Assembly (NCBI GenBank): GCA_905147135.1
Contig: LR990052.1
Location: forward strand, 14,694,200 to 14,758,199
Origin: Blastobasis lacticolella
Taxonomy: Eukaryota > Arthropoda > Insecta > Lepidoptera > Blastobasidae
Length of the DNA stretch: 64,000 nucleotides
Direction of reading: 5' to 3'
Both the position numbers and the translations under genes were made by a program. The notes under the pieces are model-generated. The model was not told where the DNA came from. It was given only the letters and a program-made list of their open reading frames with translations, and made no database searches. Shown piece by piece: positions 23,570 to 36,124 of this stretch. Numbering within the stretch: position 1 is the first letter of the stretch; every line of letters starts with the position of its first letter.

Positions 23570-24980
23570 GGAAAATTAGCTTGGACCGCGAGCCCTTCCC
23601 ACAAACTGTAGGCTTGTTACCAATTTAAATACCCACTGCTACAAAACTTCGTTCCGGCAAAACACAACCGCGAACATTACTGTAATCCTGGTCGAGTTTA
23701 TTTGCAAAAAGTTGGGCCAATACTCTGTCGACTATTTGTGGGGACGCCAATACCGTGGCAGTTATCGGATTCTCTTTTACGCCGAGTGCTAACTTAGCAA
23801 ATTTTGCCCGAGGCTAATTTCGACAAGTTGGCCAAGTTATTACAAGTTAAATTGAAATTCTGAAAGACCAGCACAAATTCGGTCGCACACAGGCGCGGGG
23901 CGCTTGGGAGTTGCGAGTTTTCTTTTTACAGATGAGGAATCTAAGGAAACAAGAGTTATCACATTATCAATTAACACTTACATTCACAAACAATGCTTGT
24001 CTAAGTAAAGTAGCTTTGTTTGGCATTCTCACAGTGCTCATCTCGTCTGCTAAGTAAACGCACTGCGTACAAGTCGGCTCTATGACAGTTCAATTTCGTT
24101 CACTTTGACGGCTGCATAGTGTCGACGCCACTCAAATATTGTCAGTTGGAGCCGTGCGTTCGAGCACACTGTAATAACTCATAGTAACGTTTCTGATAAT
24201 AATTAAAACGTTTAAATTTTATTAAAAATTGTATATATACCATCACGGGGAGATAATCGGCTCCCGAAGCTGTTCTCTCAGAGTCTCTGGGTCCCTAGTG
24301 AGTGGAGGACCTTAGTCAACATCGTTTTGCCATCAGTATTTATGATGTAAGCCTTGAAGTACGAAACGGTTACCCATCCAGTTCCCGGACCCTGCGAATG
24401 AATTTTGTATTGAAGACATACTCGTATCTATACCACGCTCCAGGCCCTACTGCGGCAGCAATGCCAAGTTTTGATGTGTTTGCCTTTGTATGGGATGACA
24501 TTATGCGGAAAACCCTACATTTCGCAGAAATGCCACGCAACTAAATTATATACCTATGTTGTTCAGTTCCTTTTGTTTTTTATATTTTGTTCTTTTACAT
24601 CTAGTTTTACTGTTCATTTTGTTTACATTATTCAGGCATAAGCTGTGTATGTAAACAACTCGCCTAGAATCGTCCTATTCATTCTTTAAATCTTTACATT
24701 TCATTACTCACTAGGATCAGAACGAGGAAATTTCTTTGCAAATCAAATATCTCCCCTAGCTTCTCCAAACTTCCTTAATTCGCCTCGACTACCGCCCTGC
24801 CGACTTCCGGTAAAGACCCTACGAGGGCAAGCCAGGGAGTTTATTATATACTAATGGAATTTAAAATTGTCTTCCCGAATGCATAATTTTATAACAAATT
24901 CGGGCTTAAGGTTTCGTGATAATGGATGTAGCTGTACGTTGATAATTGGATTTTTTATGTTCTGTACCTTATCTTCGCGT
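23570..24980. other. No gene seen
   Basis: An 80-codon plus ORF at 24302-24544 has no recognised motif. Nothing else stands out. Confidence 0.5.
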
Positions 24981-24982
24981 TA

Positions 24983-25184
24983 CTGGCCCGGTTGTACTCT
25001 CTCATACGAAGGCTCGGGGTCCGTCTTAGCCATGATCTTGACCTCTATGACCCTGCGAGCAATGGAATCACCAGATTGATTCATGGTTTCACATTCAATC
25101 GCCTGAATGTGCAGGTTTCATTGGTATGTAGCCGCAGTGGGATTCTAACCCGGGACATCTCGCTTACGAGTCGAATATCCTAAC
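24983..25184 (-). repeat. SINE family B copy
   Basis: A minus-oriented copy with GGCTCGGGGTCCG at its 3' side, CGCCTGAATGTGCAGGTTTC in the body and the tRNA-like B box (complement TCTAACCCGGGA) and CTTACGAGTCG at the head. The middle part around the GTCACGG block is shortened. Confidence 0.65.
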
Positions 25185-25744
25185 GCATTATTATATTTTA
25201 TGTAATGTACTTATTCAGGCAAAATCGGATGCTATCTATTTGGTGCAAAAAAGAATAGCATCAACCTGTCGAAGTTTATGTCATTATCTTAGCGAATATT
25301 AGTGTTCGCCAAATATAGCTTACATTACAAAGGAAAAATAACAATATCCAAGAAAGTTTACATGAGTAGGTACCTTCAAAACATTTCACTTACACTTATT
25401 ACAGTTAAAATACCCGTAGGCTCTTAAAAAGTAGATACTGGTGAGTAACAAAGCCAATTTAACTTCAATTTTATATACTTGGCACATCAAGCGCCTTCAG
25501 CTAAAATACCTGTTTATCTTGAAACTCGTAGCTGAACTTTTCGCGCACTCTCGCCCCATGACTTGCAAAAAATATTTACACAAAATTGTTTTAATACTTC
25601 GCAACTTTGTCGTGAAATATTGCTTAAAATTATAAAGTGAACTCGCTGTATTAGGTTTGTAATTCTTTTGTTCATTGGATCACGTAAATCTTTGGCCCCG
25701 ATTTTGGGTTTAACAGAGATTATATTTAGATTTATTGTTGTGTT

Positions 25745-26055
25745 TCAATGCAAGTGGCGCAATCCGAATTGGGGGGACACGCCCGGGTTCTTTTTACAAG
25801 CTTTTATTTATCTTGCACTTGTGTGTTTGTAAGTTATCCGTCAAAATTTGCAATCCTTTTTCGACCATATGTTGGTATCCGACTGAGCTGCAATTTGGTA
25901 TACCTCTGTAACTTATATGACAATGCATTAATATGGCACCATGGAGCTGCTCTGATGATGGAGTCGGACGGTGGTCGTAGAAACTAATAAATTCAATAAG
26001 ATAACCTCATCGTGTTTGGGCTCTATGGAATGGTCTTAATTAGTAGGTAAGTACT
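25745..26055 (+). repeat. Dispersed repeat fragment
   Basis: The right part, CATCGTGTTTGGGCTCTATG then GAATGGTCTT, recurs at 31074-31104 (ATCGTGTTTGGGCTCTTTGA). I know this string from memory as common in lepidopteran DNA but cannot name the family. The 79-codon plus ORF here is part of the repeat. Confidence 0.4.
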
Positions 26056-26365
26056 GTATCGTGCGATAAAAGCTTGTTATGAAAAATATTTTTCATTTTA
26101 GAACTTGTACTAATTTAAATCTTACCTTTTTAGACTTACCTACATCATATCTGTGGTATGTTAAGCGTAAATTAAGGAGGCATTACACATAGGCAAACAT
26201 ATAAATTAGCTTTAATTGTGCATAGTCAACTGTGCTCTATCTTAGATTGAATTTAAAATACAAACTACTTTCTGAAACACGTTCATGGAAGTTGGTAAAT
26301 ACGAGACATATACGAATAGTTTGCGGATTATTAAAAAACAGAGCGATAAAAAATATGGAATACTA

Positions 26366-26560
26366 GCGGCCCACCCCGGATTCGTACGGGTACAATTTTC
26401 ATATGTTCACTGGGGTAATCTGAAGATTGACTGAACATAATGTTTTAAACTATGCGGTTATTATCACACATTTTAAAGGTGCATGATGAAATTTCGGGCT
26501 ACTCGTAAAAGGTATGCGGTAGGAAACCCGGAACATACCTTTAAACTGTGTTGACTGAAC
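26366..26560 (+). repeat. Mixed repeat fragments
   Basis: CTAGCGGCCCACCCCGG at 26366 resembles the head at 33380 (CTAGCGACCCGCCCCGG). Next to it, GCGGTTATTATCACACATTT and GCGGTAGGAAACCCGGAA repeat the spacer of the 3475-3928 structure, but the left hairpin arm is lost. Confidence 0.55.
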
Positions 26561-27750
26561 CTGCCATCAAATTCGGTCCAGCCGTTCAAAATCTATAGGA
26601 AACAATCAAATACACACATCGAGTTCTCTACCGTCTTACATTGCTTCAAATTCTTCAGGGTTCTACCAAAAGTACCTAGGTAAACAATGTAGGTACGAGT
26701 TACTACAATGAGAAGGTAAAAATGAGTGATTGGCGTTATTTGCCAAAGAAAACATCGTCTATTATTGCTTGCACATAATAGAAACAGCAAGGGCTGGGTT
26801 CGGTAAACACATCAATAACGCCCGTTAAGGCAAATAGCTCGTCAGCGGCGGCTGTACTAAGTTGTGTAATACCTGTGTGTAATAATAATGTAAGTCAGCC
26901 CACTATTCTGCTTAGAATTTATAGCCTTAGCTAGCCAATGGCAGAACTATAACCTATTCCATAGGTTTATGTTAAAGTGGTCTGTGAGCGAGACGAAATG
27001 TAATTGACAATATAAACAATTCGAATTCAAAATCGATGTTGAAAAATATGTTCTTTCTGACAAAATAAAAATTATACACAACTTTCCACTTCCACTCCTT
27101 CCGATTTTATAAGAAGACGTCTGTCAGAGCAATTCCTACAGTAACCGCTGTATAAATTCTCTTTCACCATTTGTGAGAAAGGCGCTGTCCTAACACAGTA
27201 GAGCAATGATAGTGACAAATAAACAATAACGATGATGTGCTCAAACTCAACGATAAACATTGTCCTGTTATGTGATGAACCATAAATAAAAGAGACTGCA
27301 CAATTTAACCAAAGCAAACAAAGAACCTACCAAACTGTCTCTTGTTACGCACAGAGTTATCGATTCCCCCGAAAATAAGACCACAAAGAAATAAGTGTTG
27401 CAAAAGAAGTGGAAGGGTACCCGGCGTTAATGATCGCAAAATGGAAATTTCATCCGTACAACCGACTCAATAAAAGGGACTAGGGATAAAGTGAAAGAAG
27501 CAACAAATTCCGCTCGAATCAATCATTTCCGCTTTAAAAGTCCAATATAACCCGCCGCCTGCCCTTGGAGGTCACGAAAATAAATAATAAGGGCGAAACA
27601 GGCGTTTTATCGGCGAGATATCGAATAAAACTGTCACAGCCATCGCTCGGGGCGCTCAAACACCGACACGAATAATGAAGATACTTTGCAAATAAACCGA
27701 ACGAAATCTGGCAAGCGTCCGACCGAATACTCGTAACGTTGAGGATCCAT
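26560..27750. other. No gene seen
   Basis: Only short ORFs without motifs, and no clear repeats. Confidence 0.55.
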
Positions 27751-27751
27751 T

Positions 27752-27965
27752 TGGCAGACAAGCAAGCTACCTGATGTAAAGCGGTACTATTGTCTGATGT
27801 AGTGTCCTACAAGAGCAGTGGTAGGTTTTTTACACCACAAAGGTGCCAAACAAGCTTACGGCCTATCTGATGGTAAGCAGTCACTGCAGCCTATGGACGT
27901 TCGCAATACTAGGGGCATCACCCAAGCGTTGCCCACCCCATAAAAACCTTTTCACCTCTTTCTTG
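27752..27965 (-). repeat. Two LINE 3' tail fragments (family C)
   Basis: ACAAGCAAGCTACCTGATG at 27757 and AACAAGCTTACGGCCTATCT at 27848 are variants of the ACAAGC...CCTGATGG tail. The second continues into GCGTTGCCCACC. Confidence 0.5.
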
Positions 27966-28044
27966 AAAAATTACATGTACTCTTCAAGGAAAAAAGGTAC
28001 AGCCTGCCTATGGATAAACTATAAATATTTAATCCGTCTCTACG

Positions 28045-28290
28045 ATATTTTTTATGTTATAGGTACGGTAAACATTCAAGCGGGCCGCCTGATGGACAGT
28101 GGTCACCGCTGCCTATTATTAACAACACCACGCGTATCGCTAATGCCTTGCCTATCTCTAAAAATAAAACGGGACACGTTTCTCTGACAGCAAGGTAAAC
28201 GCCCCTCCACTGCCAAAGTCACGGTTTTCCAAATCGCTACTTCTCGGAATACTGGAGATCTTTATCGCCGGCAAGACCTCAATATGTACT
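28045..28290 (-). mobile_element. LINE 3' UTR (family C) copy
   Basis: GCGGGCCGCCTGATGGACAG, CAACACCACGCGTATCGCTA and the CCACTGCCAAAGTCACGG block match 17950-18285 in the same orientation. Only the untranslated end is present. Confidence 0.65.
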
Positions 28291-28299
28291 ATTTAAAAA

Positions 28300-29440
28300 A
28301 GTATTGTTTGACAGTTATTCTGTAAAGTAGACATGTTCAGTAAGTACACAGTAATTCGAAAGTAATTCTCATTACCATTCTTCTATGTGGTTCCATTCTT
28401 CACTGGATTTTAAGTTTTTGTTTTTACTAGGTATAGTGACAAAGAATTCGATATTATAGCCAGAAAATACCTATTCCCTAAGTATAGCGTTTATATTCTG
28501 TAATCGATCATAGCCAAATACAATCATCATCTGATGATTATGATGATTATTTTCGTTGCGTCCCGGTTACGCCCCCGCACGGCACGCGGGGCCCATAGTC
28601 AAATACAATACACCTATCAAATATATCCTAATCTAGTCCCGAATATTTGGAACGAAACGCTGGCATACACTTTTCCTTGAACCTGTGGGTAACAGTGCTC
28701 CCGGCCTCGGCAAACACCATTACATATCCTCCGCTATAAACCCGCCAAGATAAGATGAATAGCGGTCGAAACCCTGTGAAAATGGATATCGAGTGTTTTC
28801 TTTACGGCCGTGTAAAGTGCGCGAGGCAGCCGCTGCGGCGCTGCATATTTTACTTCGCTATTTGACGACCATGATTGCTTTTCTAGAAATACTTGGCTGG
28901 CACGAAGTTATCGCAGCAATGTTGTTTCTTGTAACGAGTGTAGCTTTGAAATCAATTAAAGTGAAATTAAGCGAATTGGATTGTAAATAGCGTTATATTT
29001 TCCGTGAATAATAAATTCTTAATGTGCGGAGTTTTAGTACCGTTTCTTAGACTATCGAGTTTCTACACACAAAAGTGAAAAATACCTACCTAATTTTCAT
29101 ATATCTATGAATTATACCTATTTTCTCTTTTTGGGGCTAGCATCCACTCGCGATTTCGCTCTGATGGTTCGATAAAGGTACTCTGTATACTTTATTTTTT
29201 CTAAATTTCCATCAATATTTCTATTATTATCAGTTTTATTAAGTGAAAACCTTGATTCCATGTCTCTGGTCAGTTGACGTGGTACCCTTTCAGTAATTCC
29301 ACATTATCGGTCGAGTTGTGCTCGTAAGCTCGTTGGCTTTAAGATGCTCAGATTATCTGGCAGCATGTTTAATACTGGCCATCTTATCTAGAGAAATTAC
29401 TTTTTCTAACCTGCACTTAAACAATAAGTCAACATTATAA
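28300..29440. other. No gene seen
   Basis: TCATCATCTGATGATTATGA and a GC-rich GCCCCCGCACGGCACGCGGG occur at about 28524-28590. The 65-codon ORF at 28793 has no family features. Confidence 0.5.
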
Positions 29441-29691
29441 TCATAGCCCGTAATAGCCCACTGCAGGACTCGGGGCCTCTCCCATGAAAGGGGAGGTTAT
29501 TGCAATAATCTCTACGCTTAGCAAGCGGGTTGGAGATCGCGGTATTGTAAATATAACATAGGAAATCGCCGCTGCCCATTTTCCAGTCTACGGGAAGTCA
29601 AGATCTTTTGCCACAAAATGAGTCGCCTTGTATGACACCCACGAGTCTAAGGTGTTGGTGCTATTCTACTCTGCCGGACACTACATGGCCG
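29441..29691 (-). mobile_element. Family A copy 3
   Basis: A full-length minus copy (GTAATAGCCCACTGCAGGAC at the left, complement of the family start GGCCATGTAGTGTCCGGCAG at the right). Confidence 0.8.
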
Positions 29692-29694
29692 AAA

Positions 29695-31500
29695 CAATAA
29701 GTACAATGCAACCACGCACCTGTTAAACGGTTTTTATAGCATTCATGAATTAAATTTTTATGTATTATGTAAAAAAAACTCGGAAGTGAATGACGAGTCC
29801 TGGGCGTAAGAGACAGCTTAGGCTTCCTTTTCTTAACAAACTGATTTTGGCTAAAGCTCCACCAAACATCGTGAATGTCGATATAACCGCAAAGGAAAAT
29901 TTTATTAAAGTAGTAATGCACTTACGCTCTTGTACTGTACCTGTCCACAAATTAGGTAGTCTTACTCTCACACGTACCCAAACGTAATATTCTGTTTCCA
30001 ATAACCCGTACCGGTGTATTCACAAAGCAATTGCTGACAAAAGGTGGGCACAGTCAAACACTGAGCGGCCGAGCCTGCATTGTGTTTTGTTGATGTTGAG
30101 CCGTGTTCTATCTGTTTGCGTGTAAACACAGCCGCTAGGATTGTTCCGACAGAAATCGATTCGGCTCCGATACGTCGAGATTTGGATCTGATACTGGTAG
30201 TGACTCGACAGGTACTGCGACAATTATGTCCATTATGACGTAATGGATTTGTCAGAGACCGTCAGAGTTATAATATACTTACTTGTATATTATAGCCCCC
30301 GCGGTTTTATCCACGCGCAGTTAGGATTTCTGTAAAGATTTTACTGTTCCCATTTTTTCGGGATAATTAAAAAAAAGGAATTTCGAGAATTGTGATAAAA
30401 CGTAGCTTCCTATTAGTGAAACATTTTTAAAATCGGTTCAGTAGTTTCGAAGATAACCTGGGGGTTATAAACACACAATTTCATAAACACAAACATTTCC
30501 TCATTATAATATTATATTTATATAGATGATAGCGATAAACACGGTTATTTGGAAATGCTTTATGGATTATATCCCGGCAATCTCTTGCCAAAAAGCGACT
30601 TTGAAAAATGCTCATGAAGATTGCCGGCAGCTATACCAACAGTGATGGTGCACAGGTGCACCTGCGGTCCAGCAATTTACATGAAAACTGTGAAAGACTT
30701 ATACTTAAAGTCTTAACTTACACCGCATTTCAAGATACAGCGGTAGGGAGGAAATCTTTCCTAAGTATTATAGAACAGAGTATACCAATCCATTCTCGTT
30801 GAGATTACAATTGTTCTTTATTGAGTTTGTATGGAGCTAAGTGAAACGGTGTGTGCTTATGGTAGCGTTTTCTAAGGAGAATGGTTTTCTTAGTAAGTGA
30901 GTTTACTTTTAAGGGTGCGGCTACTTTTAGCGTTCTTCGACGAGCGATTATTAGAAGCTTTTTAATAACTTGCAATGTTCTCAAATTTCCTATTTTGACG
31001 CACTTCCTGCCGTTCAATTAAGCTGAAAATTTAGTATACCTATTCCTATCCTATCATAGAAACTAATTAATCCCATCGTGTTTGGGCTCTTTGAATGGTC
31101 TTGATGACTGGTATTCGACTATTTATTTATTTATTTCACAGTTTTACAGCACATCAATTATTATTCAAAAAGGTTACATTATTAAGTTGTAATGCCAATT
31201 ACAAAACTGCAACTTATAATTTTGGTAATTAATATAGCCAGTACACCATTTAAAATACAAATAGAAAATAAAAACTAAAACTAAAAATAAACTTCTCTCT
31301 CTAAAATATAATATAAGATTCTCGCTCTGTATGTTCTCACTATATTTAAGATCTGATATTGACGGAAGGTACACTAACATACAGGTGGAGATAATATTTG
31401 ACAACCACGTCCTCATCCAAGTGCCAGAAGATCTTTGTAGATCAGTAAAGTACATACAAAAAATTGTGGTGCGCTTGACGTAGCGTTTACCGCAACAAGA
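29695..31500. other. No gene seen; one common repeat string
   Basis: AAAATCGGTTCAGTAGTTTC at about 30429, with a related string at 54107, belongs to a widespread insect repeat. A TTTA tract lies at 31120. ORFs here lack motifs. Confidence 0.5.
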
Positions 31501-31503
31501 CGC

Positions 31504-31625
31504 AGGGGCCCGGGATCCACCTTGGTCATGATCCGGGATTTGGCAGATCAAGTTATTACAGTGGAGCAACTGCCATTTGACCTCTGTGGCCTTGTTAACA
31601 GGGGAACCTGACCATATTAGATTAT
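31504..31625 (-). repeat. SINE family B fragment
   Basis: GGGATCCACCTTGGTCATGA, TTGGCAGATC, GTGGAGCAACTGCC and GGGGAACCTGACCA follow the 3' half of the family in minus orientation; the head is missing. Confidence 0.7.
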
Positions 31626-32215
31626 CCCACTTGACCTTCTCGCCCATTATTACTATTTGTCAAACCCAATATGGTCGACAAATGAGATAATTGAATAATT
31701 TGTTTATCACAATCTCGGCGTAAATACTATTAGTGGTTAACCCAATCATTTTGGTAGACCACCTAATACCTGCGAATGGAGTATTCGCACATTTCAGATT
31801 TCAATTATTATTGCCTAAATTAATATATTATTGCGTGATCGAATCAGGAATGAGAAGATCCGCAAGCAAACTAAGGTCAGCGACATAGCCTGAAGGATTT
31901 CCACGCTCATATGATGCTGATAACGATGATGATGAGAATTATTAGAAGCCGTCGGTGTTCCACTGCAGAGTAAAGACCTATATCCTATTATTCCACTCAG
32001 ACGTAGTTTTTGCCATTACGTCTCCACTCTTTTCCACATGCGTCTCCAACTCGTCGTGCCACCTTTTTCAAGGCGCCTCTTTTATATCAAATATTAATTT
32101 TGATAACTATCTAAAATATATGTGGGAAATAAGATTATTAATTTATTTATCTTCATTTTTATAAAATGTCGGTAGTGTTCTTAAATTAAAAACCACACAT
32201 GCGGGGACACCGCAG

Positions 32216-32306
32216 TATATAAGAAAGCGGCCATCGCTCTCGACAGGTCAGACGTTGTCCGACTGCGGACACGGCACCACCAGTGCTCTGAGCTGTCTTC
32301 CTCAGG
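32216..32306 (+). promoter_or_regulatory. Candidate TATA promoter with non-coding first exon
   Basis: TATATAAG at 32216-32223 is followed about 32-34 bp later by GGTCAG (A at 32250), a fair arthropod initiator, in a locally GC-rich block. The downstream segment holds no ATG and ends CTTCCTCAG|GTAATC, a good splice donor near 32306. Together this resembles a 5' untranslated exon. It could start the plus-strand gene containing the CUB-like exon about 10 kb away, or could be a leftover transposon promoter. Confidence 0.35.
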
Positions 32307-32360
32307 TAATCTTGATTAATCGTATAATTCGTATTATTTCTATGCTCTATTTGCTTACAT

Positions 32361-32556
32361 TCATCATCACAGCCCATAACAATCCACTGTAGGACTTCGG
32401 GCCTCTCCCACGAAAGGGGAGGTCATTGCCATAATCTCCACGCTTGACAGGCGGGTTGGAGATCGCAGTGCAGTTGATGTAAATCTACCCAGAAAGATGC
32501 TGCTGCCCATCTTTCGGATTTGTCCCTTAGTCGCCTTTTACGACACCCACGGGTTT
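32361..32556 (-). mobile_element. Family A copy 4, 5'-truncated
   Basis: It begins (3' side) TCATCATCACAGCCCATAAC and includes GGCGGGTTGGAGATCGCAGT, ending at CGACACCCACGGG. The first ~60 bp of the element are absent. Confidence 0.75.
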
Positions 32557-32559
32557 TAA

Positions 32560-33375
32560 GTATTTGCTTTCATTAGATATAACAATTTTAATGATTGTGA
32601 ATTTGTCTGTATTTTGCTAATTCTAAGTAAATTGCTTAATTTAATAAAATATATCCTCTCGATCTGTTGCTGTCTATTTAGTATGTTATTTGCAATAATA
32701 TACATAGATTTATTCTTCATATTTCTTTAATTTCTATACACTTACGCCCACATATAATTTCTTAATAATAAACCGTAATACCTCCGTAAACCACAAGAAG
32801 TGTGTAAAAGCAATAGCAACGCTGGTAGCAATCTATCAAGATACAAATAAGTCAAATTCTAAATTGTTCTGCTATCACAACCGCTATCTTAACGAGGCAT
32901 TTAAAAGCCAATGGAGTGGTGTTGTATTATCAAACCCGTACCTCACTTAGGTACGTACTAAGTGTAGGGAAACACTAAAGCTTGTGTAGTTGCCGTAAAA
33001 TCTAAAACATTTCAAAGTAACGGTTGTTCAGTAAAAGTCGAGTCGACGTAAGCTGTAACTGAACCAGAGGGCATTGATTTTCTGTACTAAGTTGAAATGG
33101 CAGCAATAAAATCCGCAACACACGACGTTCGATTGTGAACAAACCGTACCAGTAGGGAGCGGTAACCTCTTTAAACTCCCCATTTTTAAAGTGATATTTC
33201 CAATGGATTTAGTGATAATTCGTACTATTATGTACTATTGTGTATATTGGTGTAATTACTTGCCCACGTAAGACAATGCTTTTTCTTTTTTCTTGCCATT
33301 TTTTTAGCTTCGTGTGTCGTGTGTTGTGCGGAAGCGGAAACAAAATGTTTTCTGTGAAATTGTCTACGAATTATA
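32560..33375. other. No gene seen
   Basis: AT-rich unique-looking DNA. Confidence 0.6.
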
Positions 33376-33379
33376 TCTA

Positions 33380-33592
33380 ACTAGCGACCCGCCCCGGCTT
33401 CGCACGGGTAGTAAACTTAACCAGTAAAACACCTAAACTTTCTCTATGAACTACTCTGTCTAGTGGTGAAATCCGCATGAAAATCCGTAATTTTTGAGTT
33501 TATATAGGTATGTAGAGAAAGTATAGGGTAGAAGTAGAGTAGGGTAGGTTAGGAATAGGACAACACGCGAACAAAGTCGCGGCGGGCCAGCT
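33380..33592. mobile_element. Non-autonomous element with CTAGCGACCCGCCCCGG head
   Basis: The left end ACTAGCGACCCGCCCCGGC and right end AGTCGCGGCGGGCCAGCTGA are the two boundaries this common insect repeat usually shows. The class is uncertain. A related head is at 26366. Confidence 0.5.
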
Positions 33593-33906
33593 GATATTCT
33601 ATAAATAACTAAGCTTAACTCACAACATAAAACCACACAGTTCCAAAAGCAAATTTATAACTAACAGCCTGGACCACAACTGAAAACTAACGACAGGAGT
33701 TCGTAAATAAAGTTTGTCGAAAAAGCCACAATGCTCCGCTCGAACCACCAAACTGCAAGATTCACCAAACGTCGCTTCGAAGTACCGGTAGCCTTTGTAG
33801 CGAATACCGGTAACATCGTGGTACCGGTACGGGTGATGCATAAAATACGGGTAGTTTACGGTGTCGGTACTGCAGCTTTGAGTTTAAATTAGGTACCACA
33901 ACCATC

Positions 33907-34077
33907 AATCCAGAATTTTGGCAGATCACTGGAACGACTGCTATCTGACCTCCGTGACCCTGCTACAAGGGGACCTGACCAGATTTGATCATGGTTACAC
34001 ATGCAGGTTTCATCAAGATATTTTTCATCGTAAGAGCATCGGTTAGTGATCAACTAATGTAAACACGAGTAAGTGAC
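33907..34077 (-). repeat. SINE family B copy, 3' and head truncated
   Basis: TTTTGGCAGATCACTGG, GCTATCTGACCTCCGTGACC, GATTTGATCATGGTTACACA and AGAGCATCGGTTAGTGATCA follow the body of the family in minus orientation. Confidence 0.75.
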
Positions 34078-34079
34078 GT

Positions 34080-35060
34080 GGTTTGTGGATAACTAACAGA
34101 GTGTCAAACGTTGACGTGAATCCAAAGATAACAATAAGATATTTAGCTTGTGTTAGGTTTTTGATGTGCCCAGGTTTAAGTAAAGTTTTACCTATGTCTT
34201 TTATCCCATCAGATTCGATTACGAGTGTGACGCTTTGAAAAAAGGTAGGTTTTCTTTTTCGCTCCGCTAATCACCAGGTGGTGATTCGCGATTTACAAAT
34301 GTATTGTCGGCCTTTGAGTAAGACGTAAGCATTTTTAAAAGCGCCCATGACAACAAAATATGTATCCACAAAATGCTACAAACATACCCTTTATACCTAA
34401 ACAATCTGTTTAAAATTTATCATACCAGAAACACAACCCGAACCAAACAAAAACCAACAAATTTAAACAACCTGTGACTTTTCTTCCCTCGGGACCGTAA
34501 TTTCCATGACGTATTTAATGGATCGCCCCTCCGTCGGTGTATCCGCAATCAAAGTGAGAGCTTTCATCTGTACGTCGGATACCGAAAGTTAGTGTCGGCG
34601 CTTTGTTCCTAGTCTAAGTTATAGAGTGGAAATGGAAAGACATTTAGGTTAGTGGGCTAATGTTTTATTGCTCTGTTTTGGTTAGGTTCGGACTTAGGGT
34701 TTATGTAACTTCTGCTTTGTGCTTTGCGTAACTTCTTTTGGTAGGAGTCTACAGTACGGTATTGATTGTCAATGGGATATGTGTGAATTGTGTATGTCAA
34801 TGAATGAATGAATGAATGAAAATAATTAGGTATAAAGGGCCATACTCATATTTTTTCATCGATTTTGATTTTGTATTGCACTTGCGACGACATAGAAATT
34901 CGAAATGTAAATGGACCTTCCTCGTGAATCTCTTTATCCATTGGAATATTAGGTAAATAAATATATAAATATGGGATATGGATATTCCTTTTAGATTTCA
35001 AAAAGATTTTGCCTCGAGCGAGTTCGTATGAAATGTTTGCAATAATATTCTTTTGACGAC
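34080..35060. other. No gene seen
   Basis: A minus ORF of 78 codons (34846-35082) runs into the 33 bp palindrome. It has no recognisable domain, and I do not call it. Confidence 0.5.
34798..34821 (+). repeat. (TGAA)n tract
   Basis: Five TGAA units in a row, a plain microsatellite. Confidence 0.85.
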
Positions 35061-35070
35061 GGTCGGAACC

Positions 35071-35103
35071 CGATCCCGCCACGTCCGGGACGTGGCGGGA
35101 TCG
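35071..35103. repeat. Perfect 33 bp GC-rich palindrome
   Basis: Sixteen bases (CGATCCCGCCACGTCC) pair perfectly around a single central G, in otherwise AT-rich DNA. A further GCGGGATCGACG follows. GGTTCCGACC nearby on the minus strand hints at a SINE B-box region that was duplicated in inverted form. Confidence 0.85.
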
Positions 35104-35261
35104 AAGCGGGATCGACGAATTTTCTTAAAAGTTTTTTTTTCATTCATTAAATTAGGTAATGCATGCAATGCTACCGCACTCAATGACAACAGGATAGATT
35201 TCGTTCACACCATCTAGATGTCTGGCATCCAACTAACGTACGGCATCGCTAGTCTTATGTG

Positions 35262-35610
35262 CAATAATCATGTGGAATCCTGAAGTTTTACCTTTGTGCT
35301 ATAACTTGGGATTCTTCGAAAGGTATGTATTCAGGTACCAAAAAGGCCTGCACCGCAATAGCAGCTCAATGGCAATTTTAATTGTAGCAGAATACCAAAA
35401 ACGCAACAAACTGCAATTGAGCTACTTTTGCGATCCAATTACAATGCAATAGAGCCATTAGTTACAGTAACAGAATAGCCAAAAATATGTCAAACAGCCA
35501 TTGAGTTGTTATTACGATCCAATAACATTTCAATCGAGCCATTAGTAAACTAGCAGACCTGAGGTCCTGGACGACGGTGGCCACTTTCGTTAGTTCGTAT
35601 TTTCGAGTAA
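35262..35610 (+). pseudogene. LINE 3' end split by ~190 bp insertion
   Basis: The ORF tail (AATCATGTGGAATCCTGAAG, GGGATTCTTCGAAAGGTATG, AAAAAGGCCTGCACCGCAAT) stops at about 35356 and the UTR resumes at about 35548 with GAGGTCCTGGACGACGGTGG. The inserted DNA contains two related units (35415-35467 and 35499-35550; CGATCCAAT(A/T)AC, GAGCCATTAGTA). Confidence 0.6.
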
Positions 35611-36124
35611 GAATACAAAGCTGATTTCAAGTTACTAAGTCGGTTGTACGATAGTTCTTACTGTCTTGCAAGTTGTGAGACACTATGAGCGTAGTCAGTA
35701 GAAATAAACATTTAATTAACCAGTATAAAGGGTTAGTGCTCTATTAAATTAATTGCTCGTTACATTGTAATCGTAGAAGCAACAACAATATACCTATCTA
35801 ATAGTTCTAGTGTTGTAGTTACCAAGACTTGTTTCTATCAACAGAGTATCGGGGTCGAGGTTTCGCCAGAGGGTCGCCAAGTAGAAGTTGAAACGACGAA
35901 TTTCCATTTCTTTCGTTTAACAGATATGACTACGAATAACTGCTACTAAAGCGACAAACAAGCTTACAATCTACCTGATGGAAAGGAGCGGTTACTGCCA
36001 AATAACAGCTATATTTAAAATTACATACGTACCTAACCTCACACCTTTTCTACCTCATCGTCGCTTTCCACCGGGTGAGTTGAGGTCAAATGCAAGCCAA
36101 TTGACAATAAAAATACCTACGAAT

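Noticed and set aside
28793..28990. 65-codon ORF with a hydrophobic middle
   Set aside because: No start context, promoter or splice evidence, and a length expected by chance.
31174..31647. 157-codon minus ORF, the second longest in the window
   Set aside because: It runs through a SINE B fragment and an AT-rich stretch; the residues mirror the SINE, not a protein family.
34846..35189. Two overlapping minus ORFs at the GC-rich palindrome
   Set aside because: Part of each reads through the palindrome and likely SINE sequence; no family resemblance.
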